Assembly (NCBI GenBank): GCA_963778075.1
Contig: CAVZTJ010000015.1
Coordinates: forward strand, 744,001 to 808,000
Reading direction: 5' to 3'
Length of the DNA stretch: 64,000 bases
Source of the DNA: JASHPR01 sp963778075
GTDB lineage: Bacteria; Actinomycetota; Actinomycetes; Streptosporangiales; Streptosporangiaceae
Positions 33,918-42,400 of this stretch are shown one piece after another. A program made the translations under genes and the position numbers. The notes under the pieces were generated by a model that saw only the letters and a program-made list of their open reading frames with translations, was not told where the DNA came from and searched no databases. Within the stretch, counting starts at the first letter, position 1. Each line of letters starts with the position of its first letter.

Positions 33918-34715
33918 GTGGGAGTCCTGGACGGAAAGATCGCCATCGTGACGGGCGCGAGCCGCGGCATCGGCGCGGCCATCGCCGAGCGGTTCGGCGC
34001 CGAGGGCGCCGCCGTCGCCGTCGCCGCCAGGACCGCAGAGCCCGGGCAGTCACGGTTTGACGGAACGATCACCAGCACCGCCGAGGCGATCCGCGACGCC
34101 GGCGGAACGGCGGTCGCCATAGCCGCCGACCTGTCCAAGCCGGAAGACAGGCGCCACCTGGTCGAGGAGACGGCCCGCCAGCTTGGTCCGGTGGACATCC
34201 TGGTAAACAACGCCGCAGTGACCTTCTTCACCCCGGTCGCCGACTTCAGCCCCAAGCGTTACGCGCTGATGTTCGCGGTCCAGGTTGAAGCGCCGTTCGA
34301 GCTCGCCAAGCTGGTGCTGCCCGGTATGCGGGAGCGCGGCCGCGGCTGGATCCTGAACATCTCCTCGATCGCCGCGCGCCACCCGTCGCTGCCACCCGGA
34401 AGGTTCGCGACCGGATCGACCGTCTACGGCATGTGCAAGGCTGCGATTGAGCGATTCTCGACCGGCCTGGCAGCAGAACTGTACGAAGGCAACATCGCGG
34501 TCAACGCGCTGTCGCCGACCCTAGTCGTGCCCACGCCAGGAACGATCTTCCACCACCTGACCACCGAGGACGACCCGAACGCCGAGCCGCCCGCGGTGAT
34601 GGCCGAGGCGGCGCTGATGCTCTGCCACGCCGACCCGAAGACGCGCACCGGCCGGATCGCCTACTCCCAGGAGCTGCTGACCGAGCTCGGCGTGGCGATA
34701 CCAGCGGCACGGTAA
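33918..34715 (+). CDS. Short-chain dehydrogenase/reductase
   Basis: The classical SDR pattern is complete: cofactor loop IVTGASRGIGAAIAERFGAE, VDILVNNAAVTFF, catalytic Ser in ILNISSIAAR, and the YxxxK tetrad in TVYGMCKAAIERFS. The residue after the first strand (AVAARTAEP, with Arg) favours NADP. It oxidises or reduces a hydroxyacyl-CoA or related alcohol in the neighbouring pathway. GTG 33918 is chosen since GAGGGAG ends 8 nt before it; GTG 33909 is possible. Site 1 of the shared palindrome is 86 bp upstream. Confidence 0.92.
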   Translation: MGVLDGKIAIVTGASRGIGAAIAERFGAEGAAVAVAARTAEPGQSRFDGTITSTAEAIRDAGGTAVAIAADLSKPEDRRHLVEETARQLGPVDILVNNAAVTFFTPVADFSPKRYALMFAVQVEAPFELAKLVLPGMRERGRGWILNISSIAARHPSLPPGRFATGSTVYGMCKAAIERFSTGLAAELYEGNIAVNALSPTLVVPTPGTIFHHLTTEDDPNAEPPAVMAEAALMLCHADPKTRTGRIAYSQELLTELGVAIPAAR

Positions 34716-34821
34716 ACGTTCAAGGCTGGTATCGGAATTAACTGCCCGAATCGCTATATAAACCCCTGAGCACCAGGCGCATCGGGTAGAGCAGCCGCCG
34801 TGGCGGGGATAACGACCGGCA

Positions 34822-35724
34822 ATGTTCCCGGTAATCGCGGTCGGCGGCGCGCTGGGCGCCTCGGCGACGGATGGCATCACGGCGGTGCTTGACGAGCGCA
34901 GCACCAAGCAGGTGGCGGTGCACCGCAGCGCGCTGGCGGTGGGGCTCATCTTCGCGCTGCTGCGCCGGCCGCTGTGGCTGCTGGCGATCAGCCTGAACAT
35001 AGTCGGCGTCTTCTTTCAGGTGCTGGCGCTGCGCTTTGGCCCGCTCGCGCTCGTCCAGCCGATCCTGGTCTGCGACCTGATCTTCGCCGTGTACTTCGGT
35101 GCCCTGTTCCGGCACAGCAAGCCGGACCGGGTGATGCTGATCGGGGTGGCGTGCTGCGCGGGCGGGCTCGGCTGGTTCCTCGCGGTCGCCCGGCCACACG
35201 GCGGGACCACGACCGTCTCGGTGGCCGAGGCGATTCCGCTGGGCATCGCGATTGCCGCGCTGCTGGCGGCGTGCCTCACGGTGGCCAGGTTCGGGCACCG
35301 CATGACCCGGCCGCTCATGCTCGGCCTCGCCTGCGGGGTCTGCTACGGCGTGACGGCCTTCCTGATCAAGCTGCTAACCGGCGGCGGCCACGGCGGCTTC
35401 GTCGGCCTGCTGGAGCGATGGCCGCTGTGGGCGGTGGTCATCATTGGCCCGCTCGGCTTCCTGCTCAATCAGAGCGCCTACCAGTCGGGCGTGCTGGTGT
35501 CGCCGGTGCTCTCGGTCATCACGGCCGCCGACCCGCTGATCTCGATCACGCTCGCGCATGTCGTGCTGCACGAGCAGCTGTCCGGCGGGCCGGTGAACGT
35601 CACGATGGAGGTGCTCGCGTTCGCCGTGATGATCGTGGGGATCGTCACGCTCGCGCACCGGGCGCCGGTGGTCGCCCCGAAGCAAGGAGCGACCGTGCCG
35701 GCCCCGGTGCAAGCCGAGCGTTAA
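34822..35724 (+). CDS. DMT family (EamA-like) transporter
   Basis: The 300-residue protein has about ten hydrophobic segments in two halves of the EamA fold (e.g. ALRFGPLALVQPILVCDLIF and SPVLSVITAADPLISITLAH, the latter typical for DMT proteins). The direction and substrate are unknown. A possible -10 (TATATAA near 34753-34759) lies in the AT-rich spacer after the SDR gene, so it probably has its own promoter. It overlaps the convergent acyl-CoA dehydrogenase gene by 4 bp. Confidence 0.85.
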   Translation: MFPVIAVGGALGASATDGITAVLDERSTKQVAVHRSALAVGLIFALLRRPLWLLAISLNIVGVFFQVLALRFGPLALVQPILVCDLIFAVYFGALFRHSKPDRVMLIGVACCAGGLGWFLAVARPHGGTTTVSVAEAIPLGIAIAALLAACLTVARFGHRMTRPLMLGLACGVCYGVTAFLIKLLTGGGHGGFVGLLERWPLWAVVIIGPLGFLLNQSAYQSGVLVSPVLSVITAADPLISITLAHVVLHEQLSGGPVNVTMEVLAFAVMIVGIVTLAHRAPVVAPKQGATVPAPVQAER

Positions 35725-36842
35725 AGACCGATCCGCTGCGCCAGGCTCTCGCGGTGGTAGCTGGCGTCGCCCAGGAAGAGCTCGCTCGACTTGGCCCGCT
35801 TGAAGTAGAGGTGGGCGTCGTGTTCCCAGGTGAAACCGATGCCGCCGTGGATCTGGATATTTTCGGCGGCGGCGTGGAAGTACACGTCCGAGGCGTATGC
35901 CTTGGTCAGCGCCGCAACGACCGGGATCTCGGCAGAGTCCTCGGCCACCGCGGCCGCCGCGTAGCGGACCGCCGAGCGCAGCGAGGAAACCTCGAGCAGC
36001 AGGTCGGCGCAGCGGTGCTTGATCGCCTGGAAGCTGCCGATCGGCCGGCCGAACTGATGCCTGGTCTTCGCGTAACCGACGGCCATGTCCAAGGCTCGCT
36101 GCGCGCCGCCGAGCTGCTCGGCCGCCAGCGCGATCGCGGCGACGTCCAGGGTCCTGGCCAGCACCGCGCCCGCCTCCCCGGGAGCGCCGATCAGCCGCGC
36201 GGCCGGCACCGAGCGGAAGTCGAGCCGGGCCAGCTTCCTGGTCTGGTCCAGCGTGGGCAGCACCCGGCGGTTCAGTCCGGGGGCGTCGGCCTGAACGCCG
36301 AACAGCGACAGCCCCGAGCCGGTAGCGGCCACCACCAGGATCAGGTCTGCGGTGTGCCCGTCCAGTACGAAGCTCTTGTGCCCGTCCAGGATCCAGCCGC
36401 CGGGGCCTGCGGGCGACGCGGTGAGCCGCACCGCCGCGGGATCCCACGATCCGCCGTCCTCGGTGACCGCAAGCGTGGCCACCGCCTGGCCGGAGGCGAT
36501 TGCAGGCAGCAGCTCGCTGCGGGCGGCCTCATCCGAAGCGGACAGCAGCGCCGTGGCCGCGACCACGGCGCTGGCCAGGTACGGCCCGCCGTACAGCGCG
36601 GCACCGAGCTCCTCCAGGACGATGGCCTGCTCGGTGAAGGAGAACCCGGCGCCTCCGTACTCCTCGGGGATGGCGATCCCCTGCAGGCCGAGCTGGGTCC
36701 CGGCCTGCCGCCAGACCGCCCGGTCCATCCCGTCCGGCGTCTCCATCAGCTCGCGGACCCGGGACAGCGGCGCCCGGTCGGCCAGGAACCGGCGCACGGC
36801 ATCGCCGAGTTCCTGCTGCTCAGTGGCTATGGCCAGCTTCAT
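35721..36842 (-). CDS. Acyl-CoA dehydrogenase, small (non-catalytic-type) subunit
   Basis: The 373-residue protein has the ACAD fold: FLADRAPLSRVRELMETPD, IPEEYGGAGFSFTEQAIVLEE (too long to cite fully), AKTRHQFGRPIGSFQAIKH, and IQIHGGIGFTWEHDAHLYFK. The catalytic-Glu loop of common ACADs (YEGT) reads LFLGDASYHRE, so the usual base is absent. Such subunits pair with a second ACAD in alpha2beta2 enzymes for bulky acyl-CoAs such as steroid side chains. The partner is probably the ACAD encoded at 39161-40384 in the same operon. Its ATG overlaps the synthetase stop (ATGA). Confidence 0.9.
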   Translation of the reverse strand: MKLAIATEQQELGDAVRRFLADRAPLSRVRELMETPDGMDRAVWRQAGTQLGLQGIAIPEEYGGAGFSFTEQAIVLEELGAALYGGPYLASAVVAATALLSASDEAARSELLPAIASGQAVATLAVTEDGGSWDPAAVRLTASPAGPGGWILDGHKSFVLDGHTADLILVVAATGSGLSLFGVQADAPGLNRRVLPTLDQTRKLARLDFRSVPAARLIGAPGEAGAVLARTLDVAAIALAAEQLGGAQRALDMAVGYAKTRHQFGRPIGSFQAIKHRCADLLLEVSSLRSAVRYAAAAVAEDSAEIPVVAALTKAYASDVYFHAAAENIQIHGGIGFTWEHDAHLYFKRAKSSELFLGDASYHRESLAQRIGL

Positions 36843-39154
36843 GATCGCGGCTCCGATCTGGTTCTTTTCGGCTCGCCCCAGCCCGACGCCGCCCGCCCGG
36901 GCCGGCCCGAGGTTACGACGAGCACGTCAAGCGCCTCGATCCGGTTTCCGTCCGCCCACAGGGGGTTGACTTCGAGCGCGCGCAGCAACCCGTCGAGACG
37001 GACCGCGGTGTCCCCGACCAGGCAGATGACCTCGGCCAGCGCGTCGAGGTCCACCGGCCGCCCGCCGCGCCCGCCGGTCAGCAGCGCGCTGCCGCGCAGT
37101 TCGGCGAGCATCCGCTTCACCTCGCGCGGGTCCACCGGCAGCATCCGCAGGCTGGTGTCGCGCAGCACCTCGACCCACACGCCGCCGAGCCCGACCGCGA
37201 GCACCGGGCCGAACGTCGGGTCGGCGGTCACCCCGGCGATGAGCTCCACTCCGCCGGTGCGCATGGGGCTGACCAGGACGCCGTCGATCCTGGCGCCGGG
37301 AACCGCCTCGCCAGCGGTGCGCACCCGCGCGTAGGCGGCGCGGATCTCTTCCTCGGTGCCGGGCCCGACCGCCACCCCGCCGATGTCGGACTTGTGGGCG
37401 ATCTGCGCCGAGCAAACCTTCAGCACGACCGGCAGGCCGAGACGCCGGGCCGCGGCCACCGCGTCATCGGCGGAGTTCACCAGCTCGCCGGGCACCACGG
37501 GCACGCCGGCGCTGGCCAGCAGGTCCCGCGCCGCGGCCTCGGACCAGGGCTCGCCGGGATCGGCTGCGCCAACCCCGGACCCGGCGCTGCGAACAAGCCT
37601 GGCATCCCCGGCATCGCCGGCACCGCCGCCGGCCTCCCCAGCGCCCGAGGCATCTCTGGCACCTCCGGCAAGTCCGGCATTCCGTTGTGCGTTGCCGGCC
37701 TCGGCATCGGGGTCCGCCCGGTTCTCCAGCCAGCGCAGCGCATGACCGAGCGCGGTCATGCCCAGGTCGATGCCGGGCAGCACGTGGATGCCGTTCGCGT
37801 CCAGCAGCTCCCGCCCGTACCGGCTGAGGTTCACGCACGTATGGCCAACCGGGATGACCGGAACCGGGGCAGAGGCGATCCGCTCGCCGAGCCACCGGGC
37901 GCGCTCGGCGAGCATCCCGGCGAGCACCTCGTCGTCGGGCCGGGCGTCCGGCAGGGTCAGCCCGGTAAACAGGACGAAGTCAATGCCCGGGTCGGCGACG
38001 ACGGCGTCGAGCACGTGGTCGACCGCGGTGAGCGCCGCGGTCCGCCGGTTGGCCAGAAAGTATCCGGTCACGTCGATCGGGTTGCGCACCGCGGCGAACG
38101 GTGGCACGTGCGGCGTGATCGCCGCCTCGGTCTCGGGCGCGAACGGCGGAATCTCGATCGCCTCGGCCGTGGCGCGGTCGGCGATGAGGTCGCACGCGCC
38201 TCCCGACGTGGTGACCACCCCCATGCGCCGGCCAGCGGGGCGCCGGCCGTAGCCGAGCAGCGCCCCGGTGCACAGCAGCTCCTCGAGGCTGTTCACACGG
38301 ATGACGTTGAGCTGGCGCAGCACCGCGCCGACCACGGCGTCGTCGCCCGCGACCGCGCCGGTGTGCGCGAGCGCGGCCTGCCGGCCCGCCTGGCTCGCGC
38401 CCACCTTGAGCACGACGACCGGCTTGCCCGCGCGGCCAGCGCGTTCGGCCGCCGCAGCGAACCTCACCGGGTCGCTGATCTGCTCCAGGAACAGGCAGAT
38501 CACCCGGGTCGCCTCGTCCTCGACCAGGTACTCCAGCACGTCCGTGGTGGCGATCATCGCCTCGTTGCCCATGGTGGCGAGCGTGCTCACGCCGATCGCG
38601 TGAGCGTGGGCGAAGGCGAGGACGACACCGCCCAGCGCGCCGCTCTGCAGCGCTATCCCCACCGGTCCGGCCGGCAGCGACGGCGGAACGGTCAGCGCGA
38701 ACGGGGCGGCCCGGGCGTGCGCGTTCACGAAACCGAGGCAGTTCGGCCCGAGTAGCGTGATCCCGTGCCCGGCGGCGCGTGCGATCAGCCGGTCCTCCTG
38801 TGCCCGCCCCTGGTCGCCGACCTCCCGGTACCCGGACGCAAGCACGATCACGTTGCGCACGCCCGCCGCTGCCGCGTCGTCGAGCACGCCCTCCACCGCG
38901 CTCGCGGGCGCCATGATGAACGCGAGGTCGACCGGCTCGGCCAGGTCCCGCAGGCTCGGCACGGCCGGCTGGCCCCAGACGGTGCTGTGCACCGGATGGA
39001 CCGGGATCAGCGGGCCACCGAACCCGGCCGCCTTGCTGCCCGCAGCGACGAAGCGGGCCCACCCCGACGTGTCCGAGGCGCCGACCGCCGCGATGCTGCG
39101 CGGCGCGAAGAACTCCCGGAGCCGACCGGGCGCGACGAGCGGGGAATACGGCAT
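36839..39154 (-). CDS. Acyl-CoA synthetase, NDP-forming (acetate-CoA ligase type)
   Basis: The 771-residue protein fuses the alpha part (CoA-binding FFAPRSIAAVGASDTSGW, GPNCLGFVN, phospho-His264 in ALAHTGAVAGDD) to the beta ATP-grasp part (AARRLGLPVVLKVCSAQIAH, KSDIGGVAVG, ELIAGVTADPTFGPVLAVG). A Gly/Ala-rich linker of about 55 residues lies between. It forms acyl-CoA from acid, CoA and ATP with release of ADP and phosphate. Its place between two acyl-CoA dehydrogenase genes makes activation of the acid substrate of this pathway its likely job. Confidence 0.92.
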   Translation of the reverse strand: MPYSPLVAPGRLREFFAPRSIAAVGASDTSGWARFVAAGSKAAGFGGPLIPVHPVHSTVWGQPAVPSLRDLAEPVDLAFIMAPASAVEGVLDDAAAAGVRNVIVLASGYREVGDQGRAQEDRLIARAAGHGITLLGPNCLGFVNAHARAAPFALTVPPSLPAGPVGIALQSGALGGVVLAFAHAHAIGVSTLATMGNEAMIATTDVLEYLVEDEATRVICLFLEQISDPVRFAAAAERAGRAGKPVVVLKVGASQAGRQAALAHTGAVAGDDAVVGAVLRQLNVIRVNSLEELLCTGALLGYGRRPAGRRMGVVTTSGGACDLIADRATAEAIEIPPFAPETEAAITPHVPPFAAVRNPIDVTGYFLANRRTAALTAVDHVLDAVVADPGIDFVLFTGLTLPDARPDDEVLAGMLAERARWLGERIASAPVPVIPVGHTCVNLSRYGRELLDANGIHVLPGIDLGMTALGHALRWLENRADPDAEAGNAQRNAGLAGGARDASGAGEAGGGAGDAGDARLVRSAGSGVGAADPGEPWSEAAARDLLASAGVPVVPGELVNSADDAVAAARRLGLPVVLKVCSAQIAHKSDIGGVAVGPGTEEEIRAAYARVRTAGEAVPGARIDGVLVSPMRTGGVELIAGVTADPTFGPVLAVGLGGVWVEVLRDTSLRMLPVDPREVKRMLAELRGSALLTGGRGGRPVDLDALAEVICLVGDTAVRLDGLLRALEVNPLWADGNRIEALDVLVVTSGRPGRAASGWGEPKRTRSEPRS

Positions 39155-39160
39155 TCCGGA

Positions 39161-40384
39161 TCAGCCCGCGACCTTCGGCTCCTTCGGCAGCCCGAGGCCA
39201 CGTTCGCCGATGATGTTGCGCTGGATCTCGCTGGTCCCGGAGTAGATGGTCCCGGCCCGGCTGGACAGGAACACATTCTGCCACGCGGTCGTCGGATAGC
39301 CGTCGCCCTCGGGCCGCAGCAGCGCATCAGCGCCCACGATCGAGATCGCGAGCTCGCCGAGCCGCTTGTGGTATTCGCTCCAGAACAGCTTGGCTACCGA
39401 GGCCTCCGGGCCGGGCGGACGGCCCTGCGCGACATCGGCCAGCGTGCACAGCCCGGCAAACCGCATGAGCTGCACGCTGGTGTAGGCCGCCGCGAGCTGC
39501 TGGCGTACCACTGGGTCGGTGGTCTTTCCGTACTTGCGGGCGGTGTCGACAAGCTCCCAGAACTCGCGCTCGTACCCTAGGTGCGCGGTCGTGGCCTGCC
39601 CGCCGCGCTCGTGACCCAGCGTGGTCATCGCCACCCGCCAGCCGTTGTTCAGCCCGCCGATCACGTTGAACAGCGGCGCCCGGACGCCGTCGAGGAAGTC
39701 CTCGCAGAACTCCGACGCCCCGGACATCTGCCGGATCGGCCGGTACTCAACGCCCGGGCCGGTGAACGGGATCAGCACGTACGAGAGCCCGGCGTGCTTC
39801 TCCGCGGCCACGTCGGTGCGGCACAGCAGGAACATCATGGTCGCCCGGGACGCCCCCGAGGTCCAGACCTTCTGCCCGGTGATGACGATCTCGTCGCCGT
39901 CGATGACGCCACGGGTCTGCACCGACGCCAGGTCGCTCCCGTGGCCAGGCTCGGAGAAGCCCTGGCAGTACACGTCGGTGCCGGAGATGATCCGCGGCAG
40001 GAACCGGCCACGCTGGTCGGGCGTCCCATGCACGATCACCGAGGGGCCGACCAGCGACTCGCCCATGCCGCGGTGCACCCGCGGCAGGCCGGCCCGGTGG
40101 AACTCCTCGTTCAGCACCGCGAGCCGCACCGCGTCCATGTCCTGGCCGCCGTATTCCTCCGGCCACTGCGGGCAGATCAGCCGCGCCGCGGCCAGCTTGC
40201 GCTCCCACTCCGCGTAGGCGGGGTGCGCCGCGGCCATGGCGAGCTGCTCGCGCCGGTACCCGCCCGCGGTGACCGCTATGTTCCAGTCGGCCAGCTCGGC
40301 GAGCCCGTCGGGCGCCTCTGCCGCGATCCAGTCCCGCAGTTCGGCGCGGAACCGCGCGATCTCCGGGCCGAGGTCAAGATCCAT
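39161..40384 (-). CDS. Acyl-CoA dehydrogenase, large subunit
   Basis: The 407-residue protein has the ACAD pattern: RLICPQWPEEYGGQDMDAVR, FSEPGHGSDLASVQTRGV, FAD/acyl region ITGQKVWTSGASRATMMFLL, and the C-terminal TIYSGTSEIQRNIIGERGLG. It is of the FadE29-like kind used for bulky or branched substrates. First gene of the operon with the acyl-CoA synthetase (6-bp gap) and the smaller ACAD. The palindrome at 40411-40425 lies 27 bp before its ATG and is placed to control the promoter. Confidence 0.92.
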   Translation of the reverse strand: MDLDLGPEIARFRAELRDWIAAEAPDGLAELADWNIAVTAGGYRREQLAMAAAHPAYAEWERKLAAARLICPQWPEEYGGQDMDAVRLAVLNEEFHRAGLPRVHRGMGESLVGPSVIVHGTPDQRGRFLPRIISGTDVYCQGFSEPGHGSDLASVQTRGVIDGDEIVITGQKVWTSGASRATMMFLLCRTDVAAEKHAGLSYVLIPFTGPGVEYRPIRQMSGASEFCEDFLDGVRAPLFNVIGGLNNGWRVAMTTLGHERGGQATTAHLGYEREFWELVDTARKYGKTTDPVVRQQLAAAYTSVQLMRFAGLCTLADVAQGRPPGPEASVAKLFWSEYHKRLGELAISIVGADALLRPEGDGYPTTAWQNVFLSSRAGTIYSGTSEIQRNIIGERGLGLPKEPKVAG

Positions 40385-40410
40385 CGTCGGCCTCCCCGGG
40401 GCACAAATCC

Positions 40411-40425
40411 TAGAACGCGATTCCA
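40411..40425. promoter_or_regulatory. Acyl-CoA regulon palindrome, site 2
   Basis: TAGAACGCGATTCCA, 27 bp upstream of the acyl-CoA dehydrogenase operon. It shares TAGAA and TTCCA half sites and 5-bp spacing with site 1. Confidence 0.65.
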
Positions 40426-40482
40426 GGTTCGATGAGATCCCGGTCTGGCCGGCAATGTCAACCCTTAAGACCGCCCGTAACG

Positions 40483-41253
40483 CTAGGCCCCCGCCACCCG
40501 CGCTCCGCCAGGCTCGCCTGGCTTCGAGGGACCGCCGGCCATCAGCCGCCTGGCGTACTCGATCACCGCATCAGTGATCTTGTCGGCCTGGCGGCGGTTA
40601 CCCGATGTGGCTACCTCGCGGGCGCCCTCGCCGATCAGCGACGTGAGAACCGACGCGTACAGCCGGTCCAGCGAGGTGTCGGGCAGGTGCAGCAGGGCGT
40701 CGTTCTGGCCGACCCATTCGTGGCTGCGCTGCCGCTGCATCACCTCGAACCCGGGCGGGCCGTCCCCGGACAGGAACAGCAAGGCAAGGTCGCGGCGCTC
40801 CCAGCTGCCCTGCAGGAAGGCGCGGGCCCCGGCGGCGAACAGCTCCCCCGGGTCGGTGACGCCTGCCTTCCTCGCGTCGGCGACCGCCTTGCTCGCGGCC
40901 TGCTCGTGTGCCAGCTGGTGCTCCTGCCACAGGGCGATGAACAGCTCGCTCTTGCCGCCGAAGTGGTGGTAGAGGCTGCCGACGCTGGAACCGGCCCGCT
41001 CGACGACGTCGGCGATGCTGGCGTCGGCGAATCCGCGAGAGGTGAACACCTCCCGGGCGGCGTCGAGGAGCGCGCGCTGCGTGTGCGCGGTGCGCCCCCA
41101 CTGCCATCCCCCGCTGGCGGACCGGGCCGGCCGGGCCGACCCCGCCGAGCGGCCCGGGCCCGCTGGCCCACCGGGACCGGCCACGTCACCCGTTCCAGCC
41201 GGGCCACCCGACCCAGCCACCTCACCCGACCCAGCCCGCGACTGATTCTCCAT
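40483..41253 (-). CDS. TetR family regulator, probable controller of the acyl-CoA genes
   Basis: A Gly/Ala/Pro-rich N-terminal extension of about 45 residues precedes a TetR helix-turn-helix (ALLDAAREVFTSRGFADASI, ADVVERAGSSVGSLYHHFGG). A helical ligand domain of the kind found in acyl-CoA-responsive TetR proteins follows (ELFAAGARAFLQGSWERRDL). It lies between the ACAD operon and the SDR/MFS genes, each with a copy of the shared palindrome. It is the only DNA-binding protein in the 31-45 kb island, so it is the natural candidate. The internal Met starts are few; a start after the extension is possible but none with a ribosome site is obvious. Confidence 0.88.
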   Translation of the reverse strand: MENQSRAGSGEVAGSGGPAGTGDVAGPGGPAGPGRSAGSARPARSASGGWQWGRTAHTQRALLDAAREVFTSRGFADASIADVVERAGSSVGSLYHHFGGKSELFIALWQEHQLAHEQAASKAVADARKAGVTDPGELFAAGARAFLQGSWERRDLALLFLSGDGPPGFEVMQRQRSHEWVGQNDALLHLPDTSLDRLYASVLTSLIGEGAREVATSGNRRQADKITDAVIEYARRLMAGGPSKPGEPGGARVAGA

Positions 41254-41365
41254 GCCTCACCGATCCGTTGCGCCCCCCGGGCTTGCCGTTCCATGATCCC
41301 ATCGGACGCCGATGGTGGGCCGCGGTGCCCTTGACAGCCCGGCTTCGCCGCCCGGAAGCTAATTT

Positions 41366-41380
41366 CAGAAGGCAATTCTA
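41366..41380. promoter_or_regulatory. Acyl-CoA regulon palindrome, site 3
   Basis: CAGAAGGCAATTCTA, read on the other strand as TAGAATTGCCTTCTG, lies 40 bp upstream of the SDR gene at 41420 and about 113 bp upstream of the divergent TetR gene. The spacing and half sites match sites 1 and 2. Confidence 0.6.
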
Positions 41381-41419
41381 GGAAATCGAAGCTCCTGCCG
41401 AGAGGACTGGTGAGCCGCC

Positions 41420-42313
41420 ATGGGCCGACTCGATGGCCGGGTCGCGATCGTGACCGGCGCGGGACGCGGAATCGGCAGGTCGGTCGCGTTGCTGCTCGCC
41501 GCGGAGGGCGCCTCCGTGGTCGTCAACGACATCGGCGCCGCCCTGGACGGATCGGGCTCCGACGCAGGCCCGGCCCAGCAGGTCGCGGCGGAGATCGCCG
41601 AGGCGGGCGGCAAGGCGGTCGCGAGCCTTGCCGACGTGTCCGATCACGGCGCCGCCGAGGGCCTGATCGCCAGCGCGGTCGAGCAGTTCGGCCGGCTCGA
41701 CGTGCTCGTCAACGTCGCGGGCATCCTGCGCGACCGGATGGTCTTCACCATGTCCGAGCAGGAGTGGGACGACGTGATCCGGGTCCACCTCAAGGGCACG
41801 TTCAATACCACAAAGTTCGCGGCGGCTCACTGGCGCTCGGTGCGCGACGAGTCCGCGCAGAACCGCATCATCAACTTCACTTCGGTGTCCGGACTGCACG
41901 GCGCGCCCGGGCAGCCGAACTACGCGGCCGCCAAGATGGGAATCGTCGGCCTCACTTACTCCTGCGCCAACGCACTGGGCCGGTACGGGGTTACCGCCAA
42001 CGCCATCTCGCCGGGTGCGGCCACCCGGATGACGGAATCGGTGCCGGCCGAGCGCCGTCGCGCGGTAACCGCAACCGACGCCGAGCGCTCTCCCGACAAC
42101 ATCGCGCCGGTCGTCGCCTACCTCGCCAGCGAGCAGTCCGGCTGGATAAACGGGCAGATCGTCAGCTCCAGAGGCTACGAGGTAGCGCTCTACAACATCC
42201 CCCAGCCGGTCATCACGATCGTCGGCACCGGGCCGTGGGACGTCGACGCGCTCGCCGGTCAGATGGAGCGCTCGTTTGGGGCCGCGCTCGGCAAAGACGC
42301 TACTCACCGGTAG
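41420..42313 (+). CDS. Short-chain dehydrogenase/reductase, HSD17B4-like 3-hydroxyacyl-CoA dehydrogenase
   Basis: The 297-residue SDR has IVTGAGRGIGRSVALLLAAE, VVNDIGAALDGSG (Asp-type NAD site), VDVLVNVAGILRDRMVFTMS (partly cited), the catalytic IINFTSVSGLHG, and YAAAKMGIVGLTYSCA. The insertion after the cofactor-binding strand and the LRDRMVF motif are typical of peroxisomal multifunctional enzyme 2-type dehydrogenases that act on 3R-hydroxyacyl-CoA. This matches the hydratase-2-type MaoC protein in the same island. ATG 41420 is preceded by GAGAGGAC. It may be co-transcribed with the large MFS gene 88 bp downstream. Confidence 0.93.
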   Translation: MGRLDGRVAIVTGAGRGIGRSVALLLAAEGASVVVNDIGAALDGSGSDAGPAQQVAAEIAEAGGKAVASLADVSDHGAAEGLIASAVEQFGRLDVLVNVAGILRDRMVFTMSEQEWDDVIRVHLKGTFNTTKFAAAHWRSVRDESAQNRIINFTSVSGLHGAPGQPNYAAAKMGIVGLTYSCANALGRYGVTANAISPGAATRMTESVPAERRRAVTATDAERSPDNIAPVVAYLASEQSGWINGQIVSSRGYEVALYNIPQPVITIVGTGPWDVDALAGQMERSFGAALGKDATHR

Positions 42314-42400
42314 ACCGTGGCCCGCATTGGCCCTAACATGCCTGGGTTGTAGCGATACAGCAGGCTTGATCCGCCTGACGGCGGTGCGCTGGAGGCTCCT

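Noticed and set aside
40420..40440. tRNA T-loop-like GGTTCGA motifs (also near 1550 and 48165)
   Set aside because: No acceptor, D-arm or anticodon stems can be formed around them, and most lie inside coding sequence.
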